Shown here: piece by piece, positions 46,060 through 54,096 of the stretch
How the letters are laid out: the number at the start of each line of letters is the position of its first letter
Numbering within the stretch: the first letter of the stretch is position 1
Assembly: GCA_025352105.1 (NCBI GenBank)
Contig: JANXUB010000220.1
Location: 1-54,096, forward strand
Origin: Burkholderiales bacterium
Lineage (GTDB): Bacteria; Pseudomonadota; Gammaproteobacteria; Burkholderiales; Casimicrobiaceae
DNA: 54,096 bases
Direction of reading: 5' to 3'
Program-made: the position numbers and the translations under genes
Notes under the pieces: model-generated
The model's input: only the letters and a program-made list of their open reading frames with translations
What the model was told of the DNA's origin: nothing
Databases searched by the model: none

Positions 46060-47289
46060 GTGAAACCAAGCAGGATTACCCACATTCGCGCCACACCGGT
46101 CACGGTTCCGCTGGAAGCGCCGCTGTTGCACAGTAATGGCGCGCATTGGGGGCGCTTTGTGCGAACCGTTGTCGAGGTGGAAACGGACGATGGTTATGTC
46201 GGTCTGGGTGAATTCGGTGGCGGTGGTGAGGTGGCGAGCGCCGGGATCGAGAGCCTGATTGGTTATCTGAAAGGGCACAATGTTTTCGAGCTGGAAGCTT
46301 TGCGCTTTGCCATCTGCAACCCGACCGCGAGTCTCTACAACAACCGCACGCAGCTTCACGCTGCGATTGAATTTGCCTGCCTAGACATCATGGGGCAAAG
46401 GCTCGGTGTGCCGGTCGCGGAATTGCTAGGCGGGCGCGTACGCGAAAGCGTTGAGTTCGCAAGCTATTTATTTTTCCGGCTTCCGAACGAGAAGACAGGT
46501 GCTGGCGAGGTGCGTACCGCAGAACAATTGGCAGCGCATGCGAGGGCGTTGCAGGCCGAACACGGCTTCACCGCGCACAAGCTGAAGGGCGGCGTCTATG
46601 CGCCCGACTACGAGCTGAATGCTTATCAGGCGCTCGCCGCAGCACTGCCGGAAGATCGCTTCCGCTACGACCCGAATTCCGCGTTTTCGCTCGCGGACGC
46701 AATCCGTTTTGGGCAGGGCATCGAGCACATCAACAACGACTACTTTGAGGACCCGGTCTTCGGCATGCCGCAGCTTTCGCGGCTGCGCGAGTTTGTGCGC
46801 ATTCCGATTGCGACCAACACCGTCGTCGTGAACTTCGAGCAGCTCGCGATGAACATCACCACGCAGCCGCGCGCCGTGGACGTGGTGCTGCTCGACACCA
46901 CCTTCTGGGGCGGCATCCGGCCCTGCATCAAGGCGGCCGCGATCTGCGATACGTTTGGGCTCGGCGTGGCGGTGCATTCATCAGGGGAACTGGGCATCCA
47001 GCTCGCCACGTTGTTGCACATGGGCGCTGTCGTGCCGAACCTGGGCTACGCGGCCGACGCGCACTATCACCACCTGGTCGACGACATCATCGTCGGCGGC
47101 AAGATGAAGTACGTGAACGGTGCCATCAAAGTTCCGACCGGCCCCGGTCTCGGCGTCACGCTTGATCGCAACAAACTCGCCGAATATCACGAGCTGTTCA
47201 AGGAAAAAGGTGGCTACACCTATGACCGCGATCCGTCGCGGCCCGATTGGTATCCGCTGGTGCCGAATTCGCGCTGGAAGGCGGCGTGA
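46060..47289 (+). CDS. Enolase-superfamily sugar-acid dehydratase, glucarate dehydratase-like
   Basis: 409 residues. Active-site pattern of the superfamily: KLKGG (Lys-x-Lys), FRYDPN, FEDPV, IATNTVV and HSSGELGIQ (His base). This arrangement is closest to glucarate dehydratase (GudD). GTG start at 46060 with AGGGGA upstream. It is 2 nt from the following oxidoreductase and divergent from dctPQM across 123 bp, which must hold both promoters. The exact substrate is not determined by sequence reading. Confidence 0.88.
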   Translation: MKPSRITHIRATPVTVPLEAPLLHSNGAHWGRFVRTVVEVETDDGYVGLGEFGGGGEVASAGIESLIGYLKGHNVFELEALRFAICNPTASLYNNRTQLHAAIEFACLDIMGQRLGVPVAELLGGRVRESVEFASYLFFRLPNEKTGAGEVRTAEQLAAHARALQAEHGFTAHKLKGGVYAPDYELNAYQALAAALPEDRFRYDPNSAFSLADAIRFGQGIEHINNDYFEDPVFGMPQLSRLREFVRIPIATNTVVVNFEQLAMNITTQPRAVDVVLLDTTFWGGIRPCIKAAAICDTFGLGVAVHSSGELGIQLATLLHMGAVVPNLGYAADAHYHHLVDDIIVGGKMKYVNGAIKVPTGPGLGVTLDRNKLAEYHELFKEKGGYTYDRDPSRPDWYPLVPNSRWKAA

Positions 47290-47291
47290 TC

Positions 47292-48773
47292 ATGCGCCTG
47301 AATCTGATTGCGCTCGCGGCGCTTCGCGATGGAATTCAGCGGCCCAACTACGATCCGTCCAAACTCGGCATCGGCATCGTTCATCTGGGCCTTGGCGCAT
47401 TTCACCGCGCCCATCAGGCTGTCTACGCCGACGATGCCATAGCGGCGAACGGAGGCGATTGGGGCATCTCTGCCGTCAGCCTGAAAACGCCCACGGCACG
47501 CGATCAATTAGCGCCGCAGGATGGCCTCTACAGCGTGCGAACCGTGTCGCGAACTGGTGATGCGTGGCGCATCGTGGGCAGCGTTCGCGAGGTGCTGTTC
47601 GCGCCTGAACAAATGGCGGAAGTCATCGCCCGCATCGCCAGAGCCGAAACAAAAATCATCACGTTAACCGTGACCGAAAAAGGCTACTGTGCCAACGTCG
47701 CCAAGCGCGAGCCGTTGTGGGATCACGGAGATATTGCACACGATTTGTCGCACGCAGACGATCCGCGCAGCGTGCTCGGCGTACTCGCTGCGGGCCTGCA
47801 TGAGCGCTTCAGGAAGCGTGGCACACCGCTCACCATCGTCTGCTGCGATAACCTGCCCGAAAACGGCGCGGTCCTCGAATCCCTTGTGCATCAGTTCGTT
47901 ACTCGACTGTATCCAGAGATCATGCCGTGGCTGCGCGACAACGTGCGCTTTCCGTCATCGATGGTGGATCGCATCGTGCCCGCGACGCAGCCACAAGATC
48001 GTGTTGACGCCGCACGCGTGCTCGGCTACGAGGATCACGGCGTGGTGCGTGCCGAGCCGTTCTCGCAATGGGTGATCGAAGACAATTTCGCCGCCGAGCG
48101 CCCAGCGTGTGAGCACGTCGGTGCGCAACTCGTCGCCGACGTCCGCCCATTCGAAAAAATGAAGCGGCGCCTGCTCAATGGCTCGCATTCGTTGATGGCT
48201 TATCTTGGCTATGTCGCAGGCTACGAGACTATCGCCGAGACCGTCAGCGACCCCGGGTTCGAGCAATTGGTTAACGCATTGATGCTCGAAGCCGAGGCCA
48301 CGCTGGAGCCCATTTCCTGCGTCGATTTCGCAGCCTACCGCGAACAACTCATCGAGCGCTTCGGTAATCCCGCCAACGGCCATCGCTGCGCGCAAATCGC
48401 CACCGACGGCTCACAAAAAATCCCGCAACGGTGGATCGCCGTGGCGAATGAACGGCTTGCTAATGGCCTCGACATTAATGCGTTGACCCTAGCGACAGCA
48501 GGCTGGATTCGCTATGTCTACGGCAAGGATGAAATGGACGCGCCAATCACCCTCTCGGATCCGCTCGCCGCAGAGTTCACAGCCATTGCAGCAAAACATC
48601 CGTACGACGCGATGTCGTTCGCTGACGCTGTGCTCCGCATCGAGCCCGTATTCGGCGCGCTGGGCCGCAACCCTGCGTTCGCGGCACCGGTAAAACGCTG
48701 GGTCAACCAGCTGTTCCGCGACGGCGCTCAGGCGACCGTCGACTCGTTTAACGACCCTGCAACGTCTCGCTGA
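47292..48773 (+). CDS. Mannitol dehydrogenase family oxidoreductase (UxuB-like)
   Basis: 493 residues. The N-terminal Rossmann region GIGIVHLGLGAFHRAHQAVY binds NAD(P). The catalytic block KMKRRLLNGSHSLMAYLGYVAG has the Lys-Asn-His set of polyol/mannonate dehydrogenases. Candidates are fructuronate reductase or a polyol dehydrogenase. With the adjacent dehydratase and TRAP system, oxidation and dehydration of hexuronate-type sugars is likely. Confidence 0.9.
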   Translation: MRLNLIALAALRDGIQRPNYDPSKLGIGIVHLGLGAFHRAHQAVYADDAIAANGGDWGISAVSLKTPTARDQLAPQDGLYSVRTVSRTGDAWRIVGSVREVLFAPEQMAEVIARIARAETKIITLTVTEKGYCANVAKREPLWDHGDIAHDLSHADDPRSVLGVLAAGLHERFRKRGTPLTIVCCDNLPENGAVLESLVHQFVTRLYPEIMPWLRDNVRFPSSMVDRIVPATQPQDRVDAARVLGYEDHGVVRAEPFSQWVIEDNFAAERPACEHVGAQLVADVRPFEKMKRRLLNGSHSLMAYLGYVAGYETIAETVSDPGFEQLVNALMLEAEATLEPISCVDFAAYREQLIERFGNPANGHRCAQIATDGSQKIPQRWIAVANERLANGLDINALTLATAGWIRYVYGKDEMDAPITLSDPLAAEFTAIAAKHPYDAMSFADAVLRIEPVFGALGRNPAFAAPVKRWVNQLFRDGAQATVDSFNDPATSR

Positions 48774-49114
48774 AACGACGACGTAGCCTACCTTGCCGGT
48801 CGCGGCCATGACATTCATGGATATTTTTCGTGTTTCGCTGGTCTCAACCAACGGGTTCACAGCGCCAAGCGAAATGTTTGTACGTAAAAGCTGATGTCGC
48901 GACCGTTTCAGCGCAAAGCAGACAACACTGCCTGAGGCAAAAAAATAGCAAGGTCAATATTCAATAAAATTCCGTTCAACTCCCCGGTGGCCGCGTTCGC
49001 GACGGGGATGTATCGCGGGTCCGGTCGCCGCCTTCGTATTTGATCCGCCTCTTTCGTAATCCGTCGCAGCCGTCCCTCGCGGGCCTCCCTGTGCCCACAT
49101 ACTTCATAGATTCC
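48774..49114. other. Intergenic region before dsbB
   Basis: 341 bp with no gene. It ends a short AT-rich stretch (48940-48970) and contains TAAAAGCTG at 48885-48893, resembling the right end of the dyad element family, but no matching left arm could be identified. Confidence 0.5.
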
Positions 49115-49624
49115 ATGAATCCACTCGCCTTGTTTCCGTCCCGCCGCAGCGCCTATCTGACCGGCTTTTTGATCTGCGCGGGACTCATCGCCTATGCGCT
49201 TTATCTGCAATATGTGCAGATGCTGGAGCCCTGCCCCATGTGCTGGTTTCAGCGCGTCGCCGTGGTCGCTTTGGGGCTCGTATTTTTGATCGGTGGCGTC
49301 ATGAATCCCGGACGTCCGGGCGCAAAGCTCATTGCGTGGCTGGCGGTTTTGACGGGCGGCGGTGGGGCCGCGCTCGCCGCGCGTCATCTCTACATTCAAT
49401 CGATGCCCGCTGATGCGCTGCCGAGCTGCGGAATGGGCATTACCTACATGCTGGAATCGTTGCCGTTTCTGGACGTTTTCGCGCGCGCACTCAAGGGCAG
49501 CGTCGAATGCAACAAAATTGATCTCATCCTCGGTCTGCCGATCCCGGCGTGGACTTTGCTCTTTTTCATACTCGCCGTTATCGCGGCGATTATGCTCATT
49601 AATCATCGTGCCCACAAAGCATAG
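49115..49624 (+). CDS. dsbB: Disulfide bond formation protein B
   Basis: 169 residues, four membrane helices. Both cysteine pairs are present: Cys40-x-x-Cys43 (EPCPMCWFQR) and Cys105/Cys132 in the second periplasmic loop (SCGMG and VECNK). It reoxidises DsbA and passes electrons to quinone. The start at MNPLALFPSRR was chosen over a longer, dissimilar frame. The S9 peptidase follows after 13 nt. Confidence 0.95.
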   Translation: MNPLALFPSRRSAYLTGFLICAGLIAYALYLQYVQMLEPCPMCWFQRVAVVALGLVFLIGGVMNPGRPGAKLIAWLAVLTGGGGAALAARHLYIQSMPADALPSCGMGITYMLESLPFLDVFARALKGSVECNKIDLILGLPIPAWTLLFFILAVIAAIMLINHRAHKA

Positions 49625-49637
49625 ATAGTCTCACCCC

Positions 49638-51710
49638 ATGAAGAACACGCTTTTGACAGCTCTTGCAATCTCACTCGTTCCGCTTGCCGTAAATGCGCAG
49701 GCCCTGAATCCTCCCGCAACACCCGCCCGTCCCGTGATCGACACCGTGCACGGCACGACGATGACCGATCCGTACCGCTGGCTTGAGGACAACAAGAACG
49801 AAGAGGTGGTCAAGTGGACCCGCGCGCAGCACGACGCCGCGCAGGCTTGGCTCGCCAAAAACGCGCCGGAAGTACCGGGCCTCAAAGACGAGTTGACGCG
49901 CTACACCGACCGCACGATCACCTCGCCGCCATCGTTCAAAAAAGGCCGCGAATTTTTCACGCGTAAAGTGAAAGGCGAAGCACAAGCCAAGCTCTACACG
50001 CGTCTCGACGGCAAGGAAGTGTTGCTGTTCGATCCCGTAAAGCTCGATCCATCCGGCAAATCTTCCCTCTCCGGCACCTCATACTCACGCGACGCCAGCA
50101 TCATCGCTGTGGGCGTTCAGGTAGCGGGCGACGAATTGCCGACGCAATATTTCATCGACAGCAAAACCGGAGCGACGGTGCATGCGCCGCTCGTGCAAGT
50201 GCAGGGCGTCTCATGGACGGCCGACAACAAGGTCGCCTACATCGAGCAGCGCACGCAAGAGCAGGTGATGAAGCAGCAGCCGCTGTTCTGGCAAAAGCTC
50301 ACGCTCGGCAATCCGGTGAAAGATGCACCCGTCGTTCACAAATGGTCGGACGCCAAAAACTGGGGCAGCGTCGCTGATTTCGAATACGCGCCGTACACGA
50401 TTTATGACCTCGGCGAAGGCTGGCAGCAAAACAGCGTGTCTATTCAAAAGACCGGCACGACAGACGCGCCGCGCGTGATCTTTGCCGAGAAGGGCGCGCG
50501 CGCCAATATCGAGATGATCGGCGACACGATTTATGCGCAAACCAGCGCCGGTTCGCCCAATGGACGGCTCCTTAAAGCTAACGTTGCAAAGCCCGAGTTC
50601 AAGGACTGGAAAGAAATTCTGCCCGAGCAGAAAGATGCCGTGCTTGAGTCGTTCGTGATCACGAGGAAAAACATCATCGTGAAAGAAAAGCGCGAGCTGT
50701 TGTCGCGCATCCGTATCCTCGATCTCGACGGCAAGTTTGTGCGCGATTTGCCTGCGCCGGAATTCGGCAGCGTCACCGGAATCTCCTACGACCGCGACAG
50801 CAACACGCTGTACGCCGCGCTCGGTACCTTCACCGCGCCGTTCAAGCTCTACAAGTTGGACGCCGACAAGCTCGAATGGCAGTTTTTGTATCAGGATGAA
50901 TCGGTGCTCGACACTACGAATATCGAGACCAAACAGGTGTACGTGACGAGCCGTGATGGCACCCAAGTGCCGATATTTTTGAGCTACAAAAAAGGCACCA
51001 AACTCGATGGCAACAACGCCGCCGTGATCTATGGCTACGGTGGTTTCAACATCGGCATCAACGTGGGTTATCTTGGCGCATTCGCCACGCTGATCAATCG
51101 CGGCGTCGTCGTTGCCCAGCCCGGCTTGCGCGGTGGCAATGAGTACGGCGAAGCGTGGCACGAAGGTGGCATGCTCGGCAACAAACAAAACGTGTTTGAC
51201 GACTTCTACGCCAGCGCTGAATGGCTCATTAAAGAGGGCTACACCAACTCAAAAAAACTGGTCGCGTTTGGCGGCAGCAACGGCGGTTTGTTAGTCGGTG
51301 CCGCTGCCACGCAGCGCCCTGATTTGTTCAAGGGCATTGTGTGCTCGGTACCGCTTCTGGACATGGTGCGCTATCACAAATTTCGCATTGCCCGCTACTG
51401 GATCCCTGAGTACGGCGACCCGGACAAAGCGGCCGATTTCGCGTGGCTCATGCGTTACTCGCCGTATCACAACATTCGTGTTGGTGTGAACATGCCGACG
51501 ATGCTCGTGATCGCGGGCGAGAACGACACTCGCGTCGACCCGCTGCATGCCAAAAAATTTGTCGCCATGGCGCAGGCCAACGTCGGACAAACCAATCCGG
51601 TCATGCTCAAGATGGACTATGACTCCGGTCACGGCACTGGGAAATCCACCGCGCAACAGGTTGAAGATCGCGAGACCTGGTTGAGCTTCATTATTGCGAT
51701 GACGAAATAA
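49638..51710 (+). CDS. Prolyl oligopeptidase family serine peptidase (S9A), exported
   Basis: 690 residues. A Sec signal peptide (about 1-20) precedes the propeller domain, which starts with PYRWLEDNKNEEVVKWT. The catalytic domain has VIYGYGGFNIG, PGLRGGNEYGEAWH and Ser547 (FGGSNGG), Asp about 633 (ENDTRVDP) and His about 664 (SGHGTGKS). It cleaves short peptides after proline, probably in the periplasm. The gene is followed after 15 nt by a DUF6265 gene. Confidence 0.95.
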   Translation: MKNTLLTALAISLVPLAVNAQALNPPATPARPVIDTVHGTTMTDPYRWLEDNKNEEVVKWTRAQHDAAQAWLAKNAPEVPGLKDELTRYTDRTITSPPSFKKGREFFTRKVKGEAQAKLYTRLDGKEVLLFDPVKLDPSGKSSLSGTSYSRDASIIAVGVQVAGDELPTQYFIDSKTGATVHAPLVQVQGVSWTADNKVAYIEQRTQEQVMKQQPLFWQKLTLGNPVKDAPVVHKWSDAKNWGSVADFEYAPYTIYDLGEGWQQNSVSIQKTGTTDAPRVIFAEKGARANIEMIGDTIYAQTSAGSPNGRLLKANVAKPEFKDWKEILPEQKDAVLESFVITRKNIIVKEKRELLSRIRILDLDGKFVRDLPAPEFGSVTGISYDRDSNTLYAALGTFTAPFKLYKLDADKLEWQFLYQDESVLDTTNIETKQVYVTSRDGTQVPIFLSYKKGTKLDGNNAAVIYGYGGFNIGINVGYLGAFATLINRGVVVAQPGLRGGNEYGEAWHEGGMLGNKQNVFDDFYASAEWLIKEGYTNSKKLVAFGGSNGGLLVGAAATQRPDLFKGIVCSVPLLDMVRYHKFRIARYWIPEYGDPDKAADFAWLMRYSPYHNIRVGVNMPTMLVIAGENDTRVDPLHAKKFVAMAQANVGQTNPVMLKMDYDSGHGTGKSTAQQVEDRETWLSFIIAMTK

Positions 51711-51725
51711 CAAAAGACCCTTTTA

Positions 51726-52361
51726 ATGAACACTATCAATCGCACGCTTTACTCCGTTGCCGCAACCCTGACTGCGGCGCTCTTGTCGGCGACCGCTGTA
51801 GCTCAATCGGCGCAGGCAACGCCAGCCGCTGCCGTCCCGCCGCCCTCGCAAAGACCGCTCAGTTCCGCCGAAGGCGCCGCACCGGGCAAAGGCAGCGTCA
51901 GTCAGCTCAACTGGCTTGCTGGCTGCTGGCAGGCGAACTCGGCGCGTGATGGCTCAACGATCAGCGAGACGTGGTTCGCGCCGCGCGGCGGCTCGGTGAT
52001 GGGCGTGGGGCTCACCTACCGCGACGACAAAACGATCACGTCAGAAGCGATGCGGATGTACGACGAGGGCGATTCAGTCAAGCTGTGGCTTCGCCCCGCA
52101 GGGCGCGCTGAAGTAACGATGACACTGGACACCATCGGGGATCCGTTTGTTGCCTTCTCGGTCAAGGAGGGTGTCGTCATCACCAAGCTGCGCTATGAAC
52201 AAAAGAGCGCAACGGAAATGGTCGCCACGCTGCGTTTCGAGACGGGCGAAAATCGTCGCGGCGCGGACTTCGGCTTCACCCGGGTTGATTGCGCGCTGTC
52301 GTTTCTGCCCGCAGTGAAAGCGCTTGTTCCTGCGCCCGCTGCGGATGCTGTGAAGCAATAG
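51726..52361 (+). CDS. DUF6265 family exported protein
   Basis: 211 residues. A signal peptide (about 1-26) precedes a Pro/Ala-rich linker. The domain pattern LNWLAGCWQANS...ISETWFAPRGGSVMGVGLTYRDDK is characteristic of DUF6265, a lipocalin-like family of unknown function. Its TAG stop (52359-52361) is formed by the first bases of dyad element copy D. Confidence 0.85.
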   Translation: MNTINRTLYSVAATLTAALLSATAVAQSAQATPAAAVPPPSQRPLSSAEGAAPGKGSVSQLNWLAGCWQANSARDGSTISETWFAPRGGSVMGVGLTYRDDKTITSEAMRMYDEGDSVKLWLRPAGRAEVTMTLDTIGDPFVAFSVKEGVVITKLRYEQKSATEMVATLRFETGENRRGADFGFTRVDCALSFLPAVKALVPAPAADAVKQ

Positions 52362-52474
52362 CTTTTTAGTGAAAGCCCTATTTAAAAGGGGTTTTAACGT
52401 TTTTTTCGCGTAAGTTGACTGTTTGATAAATGGGCCTCTAGCCCCTTGAAAATATGGGGTTAAGCCAAAAGCTG
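52359..52474. repeat. Dyad-symmetric intergenic element, copy D (116 bp)
   Basis: It begins TAGCTTTTTAGTGAAAGCCC and ends AAGCCAAAAGCTG. GTTGAC (56-61) is central. Reverse-strand right arm AGCTTTTGGCTTAACCCCAT mirrors the left arm. It overlaps the stop codon of the preceding gene. Confidence 0.8.
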
Positions 52475-52544
52475 ATCGTTTTTGTAAAGCCGAACGCCGA
52501 CCTCGAAAAATCCACGGAAGTTCCTAAAACTGCACCAGCAGTTC

Positions 52545-53966
52545 CTAGAACCGCGCCCGCAGTTTCGGCTGGTGCGGCGCTTCCAGCCTCAGCAGCACAT
52601 CGTAATACGCTCGCACGGCCTCCACGTATTCCACCGGCATGCCGCAGCGGCACAGCCCCTGTTTGAACTGCGCGGCGATCTCGGGCTTGGCCAGAAGCGG
52701 CAAATGGCGGCGCACATCGGGCCACATGTCCGGATTTTTCTTGGCGCGTTGAGTCAGGATGCGCGCGTTCTCAACGTGCCCCAGCCCGATGTTGTACGCC
52801 GCCAGCGCAAGCCATGTTTTATCGGGCTCCTGAATGCGCGCTGAGAGCCCGTCGCGCTTGAGCTCAGTGAGGTAGCGCGCACCACCCAGAATCGAGGAGC
52901 GCGGATCGAGCCGATCCACGTTGTAGCGTTTTGCGGTGTCCTCGGTGAATTGCATGATCCCGCGCACGCCGGTTTCGGAAGTCGCGTCGGAATTCCAGTG
53001 CGACTCTTGGTACGACACCGCTGCGAGCAGCCGCCACTCAATGCCGTAGGTTTCCTGCGCCTGCTGAAACCAGTTTCGGTAACGCGGCAGCACCGTGTTC
53101 ACACGCTCACTAAACTCTTCGATGTCGGCCGGACTGATTTTCTGTGGAAAACCGAAGTAGCGATCCAGCACCCGCGTGATTTGCCCGTCCCGCGTGATGC
53201 GCGTCAGAAACGCGTTCGCACTATCGCGCTCGGCCAGCGCATGATGCGCAAACAGCCACACCCGTGACATCGGCGCTTGCACAACGAAGGCGCGCTGCGC
53301 ATCGTAGTGAAAGTGCCGACTCGCGTTGTATGCGTCCTCTTCAACGATGGCGTATTGCACATCATCGTCCCCGACGGCCGAAATCAGCGACTCATCATCG
53401 TTCTTCGTATCTTCAACAAACAGCACCGTCGCGTTTTTCCGCTTGAGCTCCGCCATGCGCGGATGGGTGTAAATGCGTGAGCTGACAATCACACGCTTCG
53501 GCAGCAGCTCGGCGAATGATTTCGGCGTGAATTTTTGCGGCGAATTCAAGAGCAACCAGGCGCTCTCCTGATAGCGCGCCTTCGTCGCAACCTCGGTTGC
53601 GCTCAAACCATCGGCGGTGTTGCCCATCGCCACCACATCGACTTCGCCGCGAAAGAGTGCGAGACGCGCCGCGTCTGGCGTGGCGAACGTTTTAATGTCG
53701 AGTTTCGTGTGCTGAGTTTGCGCAAACGCACTGATCAGGTCGTACTCCAGACCCGCCGGTTCGCCGTTCGGATCGGTGTAATAAATCGTAGGGTGCACCA
53801 TCAGCGCAACACGCAGCACAGGCGTTGTATTCACCTCGATCGGCGTCGCCACCACCGCATTCACCGCACGCGTCTCCGCCCATGTCAAAAACTTGACCGG
53901 CAGCAACAAAGCCGCAGCGGTGGCCAGCACGGCGAGCACAACTGCGATGGCGCGGAAGGGAGGCAT
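52545..53966 (-). CDS. mltF: Membrane-bound lytic murein transglycosylase F
   Basis: 473 residues. An N-terminal membrane segment (about 7-25), an SBP_bac_3-like domain (about 50-270) and a C-terminal SLT domain (about 300-450) with catalytic Glu321 (YQESHWNSDATS) followed by TGVRGIMQFTEDTAK and the WLALAAYNIGLGHVENAR block. It cleaves peptidoglycan, releasing anhydro-muropeptides. A 21-bp tandem duplication spans its stop codon. It is divergent from ffs. Confidence 0.94.
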   Translation of the reverse strand: MPPFRAIAVVLAVLATAAALLLPVKFLTWAETRAVNAVVATPIEVNTTPVLRVALMVHPTIYYTDPNGEPAGLEYDLISAFAQTQHTKLDIKTFATPDAARLALFRGEVDVVAMGNTADGLSATEVATKARYQESAWLLLNSPQKFTPKSFAELLPKRVIVSSRIYTHPRMAELKRKNATVLFVEDTKNDDESLISAVGDDDVQYAIVEEDAYNASRHFHYDAQRAFVVQAPMSRVWLFAHHALAERDSANAFLTRITRDGQITRVLDRYFGFPQKISPADIEEFSERVNTVLPRYRNWFQQAQETYGIEWRLLAAVSYQESHWNSDATSETGVRGIMQFTEDTAKRYNVDRLDPRSSILGGARYLTELKRDGLSARIQEPDKTWLALAAYNIGLGHVENARILTQRAKKNPDMWPDVRRHLPLLAKPEIAAQFKQGLCRCGMPVEYVEAVRAYYDVLLRLEAPHQPKLRARF

Positions 53967-54020
53967 CAGCGTGGGGAATCATGGACTTCGGGATTCAGGG
54001 CTGTGGAGTATACGAGGCCC

Positions 54021-54026
54021 TATAAT
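54021..54026 (+). promoter_or_regulatory. -10 element of the 4.5S RNA gene
   Basis: A perfect TATAAT about 7 nt before the expected RNA start. No convincing -35 hexamer is seen at normal spacing. Confidence 0.6.
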
Positions 54027-54033
54027 CGTAGAT

Positions 54034-54096
54034 GGTGGGTCGCCCCGCATGTCTAACTTGTGAATCTGGTCAGGTCCGGAAGGAAGCAGCCACAGC
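54034..54096 (+). ncRNA. ffs: Signal recognition particle RNA (4.5S), 5' part
   Basis: The conserved SRP domain GGTCAGGTCCGGAAGGAAGC is present near the window end, preceded by GGTGGGTCGCCCCGC, which matches the 5' strand of small bacterial SRP RNA. The 3' strand lies outside the window. It pairs with Ffh for co-translational targeting to the membrane. Confidence 0.95.

Noticed and set aside
48784-48893. Possible seventh dyad element ending TAAAAGCTG
   Set aside because: Only the right end fits; no CAGCTTTT-like left end, no central GTCGAC, and arms do not pair convincingly.
50211-51188. 325-residue open frame opposite the S9 peptidase
   Set aside because: Antisense shadow; the plus-strand peptidase has an intact catalytic triad.

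Overview
The window is a stretch of a betaproteobacterial chromosome, most likely Burkholderiales. The evidence is gene content and order: hisI-hisE-hinT-tatABC-degS-like-Nif3, an acs / DUF4212 / solute-symporter block, clustered ribBX-ribH-nusB and nrdR-ribD-ribE, an NrdA with tandem ATP cones, and a DctPQM transporter. It is moderately GC-rich and densely coded. No rRNA, tRNA, CRISPR array or phage integrase was seen. Species cannot be named from this alone.

Layout. 1-3.7 kb: the start of nrdA under a tandem NrdR operator, then a PdeM-type phosphoesterase with an AlkX/YcaQ-like glycosylase, and dcd. 3.7-7 kb: a GGDEF-EAL protein and class I fumarase. 7.4-13.1 kb: acetate module (acs, small membrane protein, TPR protein, DUF4212 subunit, sodium:solute symporter). 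13.1-19.4 kb: a GST, purB, a flavocytochrome c sulfide dehydrogenase pair, isocitrate lyase and a candidate small RNA. 19.4-26.9 kb: a spermidine-synthase-like gene, then riboflavin, NusB, thiamine, PgpA, PncC and NrdR genes in unusual order. 27-30 kb: a 984-residue secreted repeat protein. 30.3-31.5 kb: gcdH. 31.5-36.9 kb: an accessory cassette of two P-loop NTPases, each ending in a PD-(D/E)XK-like nuclease motif; the second is a 1354-residue STAND/NACHT-like protein and the best candidate for an undescribed anti-phage system. 36.9-42.8 kb: maiA, hisI, hisE, hinT, tatABC, a DegS-like protease and a Nif3-like protein. 43-48.8 kb: a TRAP transporter divergent from an enolase-superfamily dehydratase and a mannonate-type oxidoreductase (probable sugar-acid use). 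49-54 kb: dsbB, a prolyl oligopeptidase, a DUF6265 protein, mltF and the 5' part of the 4.5S SRP RNA.

The strongest DNA-level signal is a family of 116-118 bp dyad-symmetric intergenic elements (six copies) with CAGCTTTT-like ends and a (G/A)T(C/T)GA(C/T) centre. Five of the six lie 0-28 nt after a stop codon. Also present are two copies of an IS5-like MITE with CTAG-type flanks, one REPIN-type doublet, and one inverted pair of the common TTCGAC(A/G)GGCTCAG repeat.

Links between genes: nrdR is in the same window as the NrdR boxes in front of nrdA. tatABC would export the FccB flavoprotein, which carries a twin-arginine signal. acs and aceA together feed acetate into the glyoxylate shunt.
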